In this document: in pieces, positions 17,123 to 27,589 of the stretch | Numbering within the stretch: the first letter of the stretch is position 1 | Layout of the letters: each line of letters opens with the position of its first letter | Origin: JANJUB01 sp964586225 | GTDB lineage: Bacteria; Armatimonadota; Fimbriimonadia; Fimbriimonadales; Fimbriimonadaceae | Assembly (NCBI GenBank): GCA_964586225.1 | Contig: CAZPHD010000001.1 | Location: forward strand, 186,001 to 250,000 | Reading direction: 5' to 3' | Length of the DNA: 64,000 bases | The notes under the pieces: model-generated | The model's input: only the letters and a program-made list of their open reading frames with translations | Databases searched by the model: none | What the model was told of the DNA's origin: nothing | Translations under genes and position numbers: made by a program

Positions 17123-17499
17123 GGAAAACCATGCTTAGAACACTCATGCTATGTTTGGCGTGCGCAGCGATTATGGCTGCCCTGCTTCCTGTGTCCTCTG
17201 CGCAAGACTACTGCGACGGAACGACCACCCCCGCTTCTGCGCCCGGTTGCAATACGGTCAACGGATGTCCGCATGGAATGACCAATCTTGGCCCGTGGGA
17301 ACTGCGCTGTTGCTACGCAGGCACTCGTTGCTATGAGTGGTGGCGCCGGTCTGGCATCTGCACGCCTGGTATGACGCCCCCGGATACCAGACACGAATGG
17401 GAAAAGCGACCCAAGAATGGCGATTGTAGTCAGGGTGACTGCGTGTACAGCAACACGGATGGGTGCGTTGTGTTTGGAGGGGACGGTGAGCCGGACTAG
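17119..17499 (+). CDS. Small secreted cysteine-rich protein
   Basis: A 126-residue protein with a signal peptide (about 1-29, LMLCLACAAIMAALLPVSSAQ) and a mature part of about 97 residues holding ten Cys (including GCPHG, RCCYAGTRCYEWW and GDCSQGDC), an even number consistent with disulfides. I do not recognise a family. The start ATG at 17119 overlaps the pseudopilin stop by 4 nt, and its own 3' end overlaps the next gene by 14 bp. Secretion and disulfides are predictions; the neighbouring redoxin-like anchor could be a partner in oxidative folding, which is speculative. Confidence 0.7.
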   Translation: MRKTMLRTLMLCLACAAIMAALLPVSSAQDYCDGTTTPASAPGCNTVNGCPHGMTNLGPWELRCCYAGTRCYEWWRRSGICTPGMTPPDTRHEWEKRPKNGDCSQGDCVYSNTDGCVVFGGDGEPD

Positions 17500-18142
17500 G
17501 ATGCCCGTCAGTGGTGCAACGGACAGTAGCAGGAAACGACCATGGGGACTGATCGTTATTGCCGGTGCCTGCATGCTCTACTGGGTCGGCGTTCTCTTGT
17601 GGGGGTTGCTAGTGCCGCCCCCATCCTATCTCGAAATCGGGCGACGATTCTCCCATGCCGTTCACATGGGCGACGCCAATGGTGTGCTTCGGCACACCAA
17701 TCCTCTCGAGCGGCAAGTGAGTGACCTCTCGTTTGACAGGGTCACCGCGCTCATGAAGGTGTTGCTTCCTGAAGATTTTGAGCATTGGCGGAAGATTGAC
17801 GAGGGATACGAGACGTACCTTGGGGGTTCGCTCATGCTCCAAACGACTTACGAGTCGCCTCAGGGCAAGCGGGCCACGCTAGGAACCATGGTCATGAACA
17901 CCGATGCGGGGCCAGGGGCGTCTATGTTGCAGGGCCTTATGGGTCTGCGCATGGAAGCCTCCGGATTAGAAGTTCGCGGACTGTCATCAATAGGGGAATG
18001 GGTAAAGTCGAACAGAAGCGTCCTTGAGGGTGCAGGCGTCCGTGGGTATATGTCCGAAACCACCGGCAAGGTCATCTCGTGGGACCAGCTCATAGAGTTT
18101 ACGGATGAAATGGCGTTGAGGCGCAAGAACAGCAAGAAGTAG
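17486..18142 (+). CDS. Hypothetical membrane protein of the island
   Basis: A 218-residue protein with one N-terminal transmembrane helix (WGLIVIAGACMLYWVGVLLWGLL, about residues 20-42) and a soluble extracytoplasmic domain of about 170 residues with no recognised motif. The frame is open from 17417, but GTG 17486 is preferred: GGAGGGG ends 3 nt before it. ATG 17501 is the alternative. The gene stops 2 nt before the stop of the convergent formate dehydrogenase gene and 4 nt before the right-hand 49-bp repeat, so the island ends with this gene. Confidence 0.7.
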   Translation: MSRTRMPVSGATDSSRKRPWGLIVIAGACMLYWVGVLLWGLLVPPPSYLEIGRRFSHAVHMGDANGVLRHTNPLERQVSDLSFDRVTALMKVLLPEDFEHWRKIDEGYETYLGGSLMLQTTYESPQGKRATLGTMVMNTDAGPGASMLQGLMGLRMEASGLEVRGLSSIGEWVKSNRSVLEGAGVRGYMSETTGKVISWDQLIEFTDEMALRRKNSKK

Positions 18143-18144
18143 AC

Positions 18145-20765
<2,621 letters not shown>

Positions 20766-20778
<13 letters not shown>

Positions 20779-22193
20779 GGTTCTATCTCCTGGGCAAACT
20801 TGGTCAGCACACTGTCGGCGAACACGGCCAGTCCGGATCCGTGGCCACACAGACTCGTGTCGCGAAGAGCATCGAGAATCGCGATGACGGCGGCGCGGCC
20901 AACCTTCTCACCGCGCGCCATGGCTCGGAACTGGGCCTCCAGTTCTCGCGTGCCGAGTCGACAAGGCGTGCACTTACCGCACGACTCAATCGCGCCAAAT
21001 GTAAACACATGGGCGAGAAGCTCGGGGAGCGACGTGTGCTCGTGGAAAGCGACCACGCCGCCATGCCCAATGCTCGCGCCGATCGCGTGAAGCTCTTCGA
21101 ATCCAAAGGGGGTGTCGAACTCGTTGGGATGGATCATGCCCGCGAGTGGCACGCCGATGATCGCCGCCTTGAACGGCCCGGTTGACAACCCGCCGCCGAT
21201 ATCCTCAAAGATGGTGCGTAAAGGCACACCGAACTCAACCTCATAGAGTCCCGGCTTCTGGAAGAGCGAACTGAGCGAGACCGCCTTGGTTCCCCGGCTT
21301 CGCGAGAATCCACGCGCCGCATACGCATCGCCACCGCGCTCGATAATCCACGGGATGCTCGCGAGCGTCTCGACGTTGTTTACCAGCGTGGGCTTGCCCC
21401 AAAGTCCGTGCTGAGTTGGGAACGGCGGTCGGGCGCGCACTTCGGGTCGACGATGTTCGATGGAGTTGAGGAGCGATGTCTCCTCACCGCAGACATAGCT
21501 GCCCTGGCCAATCACGATCTCGATGTCGAAGTCGTGACCGAGAAGCCCTGCGTCTTGGGCCTCGGCAAGCGCCGCCACGAGCGAAACATGCGCGGCCGGA
21601 TACTCCTTGCGTAGATAGATGAATCCCCGGCTCGCACCGATCGCAAGCGCGGCAATGCACATGGCCTCGATCAGCCGGTGCGGCGTACGCTCCATGATGA
21701 AGCGATCGATGTAGGAGCCATGATCGCCTTCATCAGCGTTGGCGACGACGTATTTGGTCTCGCCGGCGGCGTCATAAACCGAGCGCCACTTGCGGCCGGC
21801 GGGAAAACCAGCCCCGCCTCGACCACGAAGCTGCGATCGTTCGACCTCCGCCACAATGCCGTCGGGACCGAGTAGCCTAGCTCGGGCAAGGGCCGGGTAC
21901 CCGTAGGCGGCGAGAGACCGCTTCGAGCCATCGGCCACGCCGTCGAGGATGATGGGATCGTCGCAATAGGCCTGGATGACAGGTTCGAGCGTCACTTCGG
22001 TCGTGGCGGGTGCCGCGTAGCACTTACCGAGACAGTACACCGGCGGCCATTGGGCGACCGCAGCGCGCCACGCATCGGGATCGCGATGTTGAGCGGCAAA
22101 GCACGCCAACCCCCGGCATCGGCGTTGCGTCATCTCGACTTCGGCGAGATGGTAGAAAGAGTCCACTTCGGGACCGGACTTCAAGAGCTTCAT
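20766..22193 (-). CDS. fdhB: Formate dehydrogenase beta subunit, NuoE-NuoF fusion
   Basis: A 475-residue diaphorase subunit that passes formate electrons to NAD+. The first 100 residues are NuoE-like with the [2Fe-2S] ligands C-x4-C (CRGLAC) and C-x3-C (CLGKC). The NuoF part follows: FMN/NADH loop RGRGGAGFPAGRKW, NADEGDHGSYIDR, GQGSYVCGEETSLLNSIE, and the [4Fe-4S] motif ESCGKCTPCRLGT. The frame is open through upstream repeats to 22451, but that extension is translated REP sequence; the ATG at 22193 (MKLLKSGPEVDSF) is the credible start. Overlaps fdhA by 13 bp, so the two are cotranscribed. Confidence 0.9.
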
Positions 22194-22259
22194 GAGCTTG
22201 GCCCCCGTATGTGATGCTACAACATTCTTGGGGCATTGCGCTGACCCCCTCCTGCTCTT

Positions 22260-22569
22260 GTAGCCTGAGGAACTCCCAGACCGCGAACGCTTTGTAGCCT
22301 GAGGAAACTCCCAAACCGCGAAAACACTTGTAGCCTCAGGATGCATCGTGCCTGAGGAAACTCCCAAACCGCGAGAACGCATTGTAGCCTGAGGATGCAT
22401 CGTGCCTGAGGAACTCCCAGACCGCGAACGCTTTGTAGCCTCAGGATGCATCGTGCCTGAGGGTCTCCTAAACCGCGAGAACGCATTTGTAGCCTCAAGA
22501 TGCGTCGTGCCAGAGGGTCTCCTAAACCGCGCGTACGCTTTGTAGCCTCAGGATGTATCGTGCCTGAGG
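22260..22569. repeat. Cluster of REP palindromes, left arm of a REP/RAYT locus
   Basis: Five full units beginning GTAGCCTCAGG and ending GTGCCTGAGG (starts 22330, 22384, 22435, 22489, 22542) and two half units (22260, 22294), spaced about 50-55 bp by a conserved AAACTCCCAAACCGCGAGAAC-like linker (variants of it). Arms CCTCAGG/CCTGAGG can form a hairpin with a 10-nt loop. Fills the 393-bp gap between fdhB and the transposase gene; no gene seen in it. Confidence 0.9.
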
Positions 22570-22575
22570 ACGGCG

Positions 22576-22581
22576 TATAAT
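22576..22581 (+). promoter_or_regulatory. -10 box (TATAAT), leaderless promoter of the RAYT gene
   Basis: Perfect TATAAT 5 nt before the ATG at 22587, beginning 7 nt after the last REP unit. Confidence 0.55.
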
Positions 22582-22586
22582 GCGCT

Positions 22587-23055
22587 ATGGCTGACCGCCT
22601 TCCAAGGCATCTCTATCAAGGCGAAAGGGCTTGCGCCTTTACGGCGTGTACGTTGGGTCGCGCAAAGCTATTCGAGGAACCGAGCACGGTCGATGTCTGT
22701 ATCGAGTATTTGCGCCGCTCGGCAGAGCGAAACCAAGTAGTCATCCCGATTTACTGCTTTATGCCCGATCATCTGCATGTCTTGTTTCGTGGATTGGGCG
22801 ATGGCTCCGACCTGCTGGAAGCCATGACCCACTTCAAGCTGACGAGTGGCCTGTGGATGGGCCGTCAGAAACTGCCGGGATGGCAGAAGCGTTTCTATGA
22901 TCACGCGATTCGCCAACATGACGATGTTCGCAATCATGTTCGATATCGCGAACAATCCTGTGCGCGCTGGGCTCGTCGAGAATCCTCTTGATTATGCCTT
23001 TACAGGTTCGATTGGTTGCGATCTGCTTGAAGTCATGGCTCCGACAGAAGCTTAG
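22587..23055 (+). pseudogene. REP-associated tyrosine transposase (RAYT, Y1/HUH), frameshifted
   Basis: Single-strand transposase-like protein of the IS200/IS605-related RAYT family, thought to mobilise REP palindromes. The HUH motif PDHLHVLF (His62 and His64) and the catalytic-Tyr segment QKRFYDHAIR (Tyr104) are intact. The frame is lost just after VRNHVRY at about 22944: frame 1 gives RYREQSCARW and a stop at 22991, while the shifted frame gives IANNPVRAGLVENPLDYAFTG, the normal RAYT end, stopping at 23055. A 2-nt loss in TATAT(C) explains it. Joined length about 156 aa, normal for the family. REP clusters flank it in opposite orientations. Sequencing error is the alternative. Confidence 0.85.
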
Positions 23056-23076
23056 TCGTCGAGAGAGGGATTCCGC

Positions 23077-23232
23077 GGGCACGATGCATCCTGAGGCGAC
23101 AGCCGTATGCGGGGCTACCTCAGGCACGATGCATCCTGAGGCTACAACCAATGCGGGCCTCCTCATGCACGATGCATCTTGAGGCTACAGCCGATGAGGG
23201 GTTTCCTCAGGCACGATGCATCCTGAGGCTAC
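23077..23232. repeat. REP palindromes, right arm (inverted)
   Basis: Three full units at 23118-23145, 23161-23188 and 23205-23232 and a damaged one near 23077-23102, reading CCTCAGGCACGATGCATCCT..., the reverse complement of the left-arm unit. Spacing is 43-44 bp. With the left cluster this makes an inverted pair around the transposase. The remaining bases to 23294 show nothing else. Confidence 0.88.
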
Positions 23233-23294
23233 AACCATATTCGGACTCCTCTAAATGCCTTGAGACTGATGACGTCGTCCGGTAGGTTGGTTAC

Positions 23295-23912
23295 TCATCC
23301 AAAGTCAGCCGGCGTGTCGAAGTCGTCCAGCCGACCGGGCCAGTCGATAACGGACCAATCCTCGCGGTTGGCACGAACTGCTTCTCGCGCGCCCATGTCG
23401 CCTTGAAGGGCGCGCAACTGAGGCAGGTGTGCCCTCCCGAACAAAATTGGATGCCTTGGGAGGTGGGGTCCACCGGCGTACCGGATTCCGACAATAGCTC
23501 GGTCCCCGTCTCGCCCTGGTGTTTGTCGGGGGAGAGGGGGCCCATGGCTAAGGGGCATCTTGAGAAAACACTCTAACAGCGCGCGAACCGCTGCCGGTTC
23601 GATCCCAGGCATGTCGCCAAGCGCGATCAACACGCCGTCAACGTCGCCTACTGCGGTCGCTCCCGCCGCGATCGAACTGCCCAGCCCTTCCCTAAAGCGA
23701 GGATTGAACACAAACTCCGCACCGGGGCACGCCTCGCGGACGGCATCGGCATCGTGACCGGTCACCACGATGACCGGCAACTCCGCCGATAGCAGCGTCG
23801 ACACCACCGTTCCCACGACCGTCGAAGCCCCGTATGGCTGCAACAGCTTGTTCGCGTCGCCGAAGCGTGTCGACAACCCCGCCGCCGGGACCACCGCCAC
23901 CAATCTCCGCAT
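23295..23912 (-). CDS. mocA: Molybdenum-cofactor nucleotidyltransferase, MocA/MobA-like
   Basis: A 205-residue NTP transferase. The nucleotide-binding signature VPAAGLSTRFGDANKLL is near residue 8-24, with VVTGHDADAVREA, ALGDMPGIEP and HPILFGR following in the order of MocA/MobA. MocA adds CMP to molybdopterin to make the dinucleotide used by xanthine-oxidase-family enzymes, which fits the upstream operon partner. TGATG overlap with the hydroxylase stop indicates translational coupling and sets the ATG at 23912. An oddity is a Pro-rich stretch of about 25 residues (PLSHGPPLPRQTPG and onward) before the HPILFG motif, longer than usual. Confidence 0.85.
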   Translation of the reverse strand: MRRLVAVVPAAGLSTRFGDANKLLQPYGASTVVGTVVSTLLSAELPVIVVTGHDADAVREACPGAEFVFNPRFREGLGSSIAAGATAVGDVDGVLIALGDMPGIEPAAVRALLECFLKMPLSHGPPLPRQTPGRDGDRAIVGIRYAGGPHLPRHPILFGRAHLPQLRALQGDMGAREAVRANREDWSVIDWPGRLDDFDTPADFG

Positions 23913-25942
23913 CACGCGAGCCGAAGCGGGAAGGACCGCAACCGTCTGCCCGTCGCGGCAAACACCGCGTTCGCGATCGCCGCCGGAACCGACGGGTAGC
24001 CGACCTCGCCCATGCCGCCAAACACGCCGCCGCTATCCTCGATGTGAATCTCCATCTTCGGCGTATGCGAGAAGCGCGCCCAGCGATAGTCGCTGAAGTT
24101 GCTCTCCTGAGGAGCCGCAGCGTCAATCGTAATCTCGGCGAAGAGCGCCGTCGCCAGGCCATCCATGAATCCACCCTGGATCTGCGCCTCAACACCACGC
24201 GGATTGATGGTCGTTCCCGCATCGACGACCGCGACCATGCGATCCACATGAATCTCGTTGTCCTTGACGGTCACCTCGACAACGTGAGCGATCCGTGACC
24301 CATAGCCCTCGAAGCACGCGATCCCTTGACCTGAGCCCTTCGGCATGGTCTTGCCCCAGTCGGCGTGCTTCGCCACGCTTTCTAGCACCTTGCGCAGCCG
24401 CTCATTGCGCACAAGCAACCCGCGACGAAACTCGAACGGATCTTTGCCCGCCGCGTGGGCGAGTTCGTCCAGGAAGCACTCATTCGCGATGATGATCTGG
24501 CTGTGCTCGACCGAGCGCCATGGACCCGACGGCACGGGCGACGGGACCCCCGCCGAGCGCATCTTGGCCTCGGGGATGTCGTACGGCAGATAAGCGTTTG
24601 TGCCGTAGTTGCCGCCGGTGCGGCCGGGGGACTGAAGATACTGATGGCTCCACCCCAGCGGTTTGCCTTCGGCATCAAGCACCGCCTCAAACGCATGCTC
24701 GCTCATCGGACGATAGATGTCGTTCTGCATGTCGCATTCTCGCGACCAGAGCAGCTTGACCGGCTTCTTCATCCGCTTCGAGACCTCTACCGCTTCGCCA
24801 ACCCACTCATTCGAGAACTTGCGTCCGAAGCCGCCACCCAGCATGAGGTTGTGGACGGTGACTTTCTCGCGGGGCAGCCCCGTCGCGCGCACCACCTGGT
24901 TTTGCGCACTGTCCGGAGACTGCGATCCGGTCCATACTTCCGCCGAATCCTCGCGGACGTCGGCTACCGCGCAAAGGGTCTCCATCGTGGCATGCGCCAA
25001 GTAGGGCAGTTCGTAGTTTGCCTTCACGCGCTTGGCGCCTTCGGGCATCGGAGCTGGTTCGCCGATCGCGGCGCGCAACGCTTCGCGAAGCGTTGCTGTG
25101 GACACCGCCGCTGGGGCCGACCACGTTGCTTCGAGGGCCTCGCGACCCTGGAGCGCCGCCCACGTGTTCGTGGCGACGACCGCGATGCCCGAGGGAATCT
25201 GGAACACTTCCACCACACCCTTCACCGCGCGGGCGGCGGCGTCGTCCACCTTCTCCAGCTTCGTGCCAAATGCAGGCGGTCGCAAGCACACGGCGTAGAG
25301 CATGCCCGGCACGCGCACGTCGCTACCAAACATCGCCTTGCCGGTGACAACATCGCGGTTGTCGATGCGGTTGGTGGCTTTGCCGATGAGTTTGAATTCC
25401 GACCGCTCCTTAAGCTTGACTTCGGTGGGCACGGTCTCCTTGGCCGCATCACTCGCAAGTTCGCCATAGCCGAGTTTCTGACCGCTGGGACCATGCACGA
25501 ATCCAGTCTCGGTCCGGCACGCGGATGCATCGACCCCCCACCGCTTGGCCGCGGCTGAAACAAGCATCGCGCGGGCACTCGCGCCCATTTGGCGCAAGCG
25601 ACCGTGACTCGCGCGGATGCTGCTGGAGCCGCCCGTGCCCATGCCACCGTACTTTGCCGAATCGCCCGGTGCTTGCTCCACGCGGACCTTGTCCCAATCC
25701 GCATCAAGCTCTTCGGCAACGAGCATCGCCAGGGTCGTTCGGACGCCTTGCCCCATGTCGCTCCGGGTAATCGACACCGTGCACAGGCCATCGGGCGTGA
25801 TCTTCACAAACACGTTGGGCGTGAATACAACTTGCTCCGGGGCTTCGGTCGCAAACGCGATCATGCCTCCCAGCATGAACCCGGCTCCGACGCCAGAAAC
25901 CAACTGTAAGAACGAGCGTCGACTCAGCGCGGGGGCACTCAC
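23912..25942 (-). CDS. Tat-exported molybdenum hydroxylase large subunit (IorB/aldehyde-oxidase type)
   Basis: A 676-residue molybdopterin-binding subunit of the xanthine oxidase family. The N-terminus has a twin-arginine signal (LSRRSFLQLVSGVGAGFML), as in isoquinoline 1-oxidoreductase beta chains. Molybdopterin contacts include MGQGVRTTLAMLVAEEL, GGGFGRKFSNE and the C-terminal GGMGEVGYPSVPAAIANA with the catalytic Glu. It hydroxylates an N-heterocycle or aldehyde outside the cytoplasm; substrate unknown. No FAD subunit is present, so electrons probably pass via the [2Fe-2S] partner to a cytochrome. The GTG at 25942 overlaps the small-subunit stop (GTGA); the longer open frame upstream lies inside that gene. 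Confidence 0.9.
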   Translation of the reverse strand: MSAPALSRRSFLQLVSGVGAGFMLGGMIAFATEAPEQVVFTPNVFVKITPDGLCTVSITRSDMGQGVRTTLAMLVAEELDADWDKVRVEQAPGDSAKYGGMGTGGSSSIRASHGRLRQMGASARAMLVSAAAKRWGVDASACRTETGFVHGPSGQKLGYGELASDAAKETVPTEVKLKERSEFKLIGKATNRIDNRDVVTGKAMFGSDVRVPGMLYAVCLRPPAFGTKLEKVDDAAARAVKGVVEVFQIPSGIAVVATNTWAALQGREALEATWSAPAAVSTATLREALRAAIGEPAPMPEGAKRVKANYELPYLAHATMETLCAVADVREDSAEVWTGSQSPDSAQNQVVRATGLPREKVTVHNLMLGGGFGRKFSNEWVGEAVEVSKRMKKPVKLLWSRECDMQNDIYRPMSEHAFEAVLDAEGKPLGWSHQYLQSPGRTGGNYGTNAYLPYDIPEAKMRSAGVPSPVPSGPWRSVEHSQIIIANECFLDELAHAAGKDPFEFRRGLLVRNERLRKVLESVAKHADWGKTMPKGSGQGIACFEGYGSRIAHVVEVTVKDNEIHVDRMVAVVDAGTTINPRGVEAQIQGGFMDGLATALFAEITIDAAAPQESNFSDYRWARFSHTPKMEIHIEDSGGVFGGMGEVGYPSVPAAIANAVFAATGRRLRSFPLRLA

Positions 25943-26394
25943 TTCGCCGCCCCCTTTATCGCCTCGCGAATGCGAGCGTAGGTTCCGCACCGGCAAAGAA
26001 TGCCGTCCATCGCCTCGATAATCTGATCGTTTGTCGGGTTCGGATGCGACTTCAGCAAAGCGGCCGCCTCCATGATCTGCCCCGCTTGACAATAGCCACA
26101 CTGGGGCACGTCCTCATCCATCCACGCTTGCTGCACCGGATGGAGCGCTGCCGGAGTCGCTAGCCCCTCGATCGTGGTGATCGCCTTCGATCCCACATCA
26201 CCGACTGCAACCTGGCAACTCCGCGCCGATTCCGAGCCAAGGTGGACGGTGCACGATCCGCAGGAGCCGATCCCGCACCCATACTTGGTGCCGGTGAGAC
26301 CGAGCAAGTCACGGAGCACCCAAAGCAGGGGCATGTCGGCTTCGGCTTCAACCGAATGCGACTTGCCATTGACGCGAAGAGTGTAGCTGGGCAT
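25939..26394 (-). CDS. [2Fe-2S] small subunit of the molybdenum hydroxylase (IorA-like)
   Basis: A 151-residue iron-sulfur protein with two [2Fe-2S] centres. The plant-ferredoxin type cluster motif GCGIGSCGSCTVHL is near residues 40-53; the second, family-specific cluster is formed by CGYCQAG near 97 and CRCGTY near 132. It transfers electrons from the Mo site. The start ATG at 26394 (MPSYTLRVNG) is the standard beginning; the longer open frame to 26646 runs antisense through selD. First gene of the operon with the large subunit and mocA, divergent from selD across 58 bp. Confidence 0.93.
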   Translation of the reverse strand: MPSYTLRVNGKSHSVEAEADMPLLWVLRDLLGLTGTKYGCGIGSCGSCTVHLGSESARSCQVAVGDVGSKAITTIEGLATPAALHPVQQAWMDEDVPQCGYCQAGQIMEAAALLKSHPNPTNDQIIEAMDGILCRCGTYARIREAIKGAAK

Positions 26395-26438
26395 CTTAGA
26401 ACCTCTACTGCCGATGCTACACGAATTCGTTACCGAGA

Positions 26439-26444
26439 TACACT
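26439..26444 (+). promoter_or_regulatory. -10 box (TACACT) before selD
   Basis: TACACT, an 8-nt gap, then the ATG at 26453. Fits the leaderless pattern of the window and supports the selD start that lies upstream of the in-frame TGA. Confidence 0.45.
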
Positions 26445-26452
26445 GCAAAGCG

Positions 26453-27454
26453 ATGCGATTGACGCACCTCGTTTCCTGCGCGGGTTGAGCGAGCAAACTG
26501 GGCCCCGCCCAGCTGTCGGAGGTTCTCCGACACTTGCCAAAATCCACCCACCCGGACCTGCTCGTCGGCTTTGAACACAAAGACGACGCGGGGGTGTTTC
26601 GCCTGCCCGATGGTCGAGCCCTCGTGCAGACGATTGACTTCTTCACGCCGGTGGTGGATGAACCCTATGCCTACGGCCAGATCGCAGCGGCGAACGCGCT
26701 GAGCGACGTCTACGCGATGGGCGGCCAGCCGCTGACCGTGCTCAACGTGGCGTGCTTCAATCCGCTTGCCGCGCCGCCCGAGGTGTGGGCCTCCGTGCTG
26801 CAGGGAATGCACGACAAGACGGTGGAGTCGGGCGCGGTGGTCTTGGGCGGGCACAGCGTGGAGGACAACGAGCCGAAGTTCGGCATGAGCGTGACCGGGA
26901 TCGTGGACCCCGCGCAGATGTTCGCAAACACCGAGGCGCAGGTTGGAGATTCGATCTACCTTACCAAGCCACTGGGCACCGGCATCGTGACGACAGCGGC
27001 GAAGAATGATGGCGCCTCGGCGGAGGAACTGCAAGCCGCGATTGATGCCATGTCTACCCTCAATGCGCATGGCCGCGATCTTGGGCTTGCCGCGGGCGTT
27101 CGATGCGCGACCGACATCACCGGCTTCGGGCTCGTGGGGCATCTATTCAACATTGCGCGAGCGAGCGGCGTGACCATCGAGATTTCGGCAGACGTGCTGC
27201 CGATCTTGCCGGGCGTGCCGCGCATGATCGCGGAGGATTTCACCACCGGTGGCGCGGTGAAGAACGAGCGATTCGTGGGCGATGCATTTGAGGCGGAGGG
27301 TTTGGAGCCGTGGATGCGGCACGTGGTGTTCGACCCCCAGACCAGCGGTGGCCTAGCGTTGTTCTCAACGGAGGCGATTGATGCCCCGTGTATCGGTCGC
27401 GTACTGCCGGGACCCGCACGCATCATCATTCGCACGCCGCGACCGCCTTTGTAG
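26453..27454 (+). CDS. selD: Selenide, water dikinase SelD, a selenoprotein with UGA-encoded Sec12
   Basis: Makes selenophosphate from selenide and ATP. The conventional open frame begins only at TTG 26534, but the ATG at 26453 continues in the same frame through one TGA (26486-26488): MRLTHLVSCAG-U-ASKLGPAQL. This restores the normal SelD N-terminus: the Sec aligns with the catalytic Cys17 of E. coli SelD and Lys15 with the essential Lys20, with the right spacing of three. The rest is canonical (DFFTPVVDEPYAYGQIAAANALSDVYAMGG, GGHSVEDNEPKFG, DITGFGLVGH, DPQTSGGL). Full length 333 residues, against about 345 usual. The TAG stop lies inside a REP repeat. Needs SelA, SelB and tRNA-Sec, which are not in this window. 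Confidence 0.88.
26514..26532 (+). promoter_or_regulatory. Putative bacterial SECIS hairpin in selD
   Basis: TGTCGGAG, loop GTT, CTCCGACA: a perfect 8-bp stem whose apical loop starts 33 nt after the UGA and begins with G. Both features agree with the bacterial SECIS rules (loop 16-37 nt downstream, G among its first two bases). A smaller CTGGG/CCCAG stem lies between UGA and this hairpin. Confidence 0.65.
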
Positions 27455-27589
27455 CCTCAGGATGCATCGTGCCTGAGGAAACTCCCGAAGCCGCGAGATC
27501 GCATTTGTAGCCTCAGGATGCATCGTGCCTGAGGAAACTCCCAAGCCGCGAGATCGCATTTGTAGCCTCAGGATGCATCGTGCCTGAGG
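27451..27589. repeat. Three REP units between selD and the GT9 gene
   Basis: Units at 27451-27478, 27507-27534 and 27562-27589, same family and orientation as the left cluster near the RAYT gene, 55-56 bp apart. The first supplies the selD stop codon; the third encodes the last residues and stop of the convergent glycosyltransferase. About 4.2 kb from the nearest RAYT-adjacent REP, so these are dispersed copies. Confidence 0.9.

Noticed and set aside
22194..22451. N-terminal extension of the formate dehydrogenase beta subunit
   Set aside because: The extra 86 residues are translated REP repeats; the NuoE-like domain starts at the ATG at 22193.
22260..22569. Repeats with regular spacing that could suggest a CRISPR array
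   Set aside because: The spacers are as conserved as the repeats, and the repeat is a REP palindrome with inverted copies on the other side of a RAYT gene; no cas gene is near.
25943..26101. N-terminal extension of the Mo hydroxylase large subunit
   Set aside because: It lies inside the upstream [2Fe-2S] gene; the Tat signal starts at GTG 25942, which overlaps that gene's stop.
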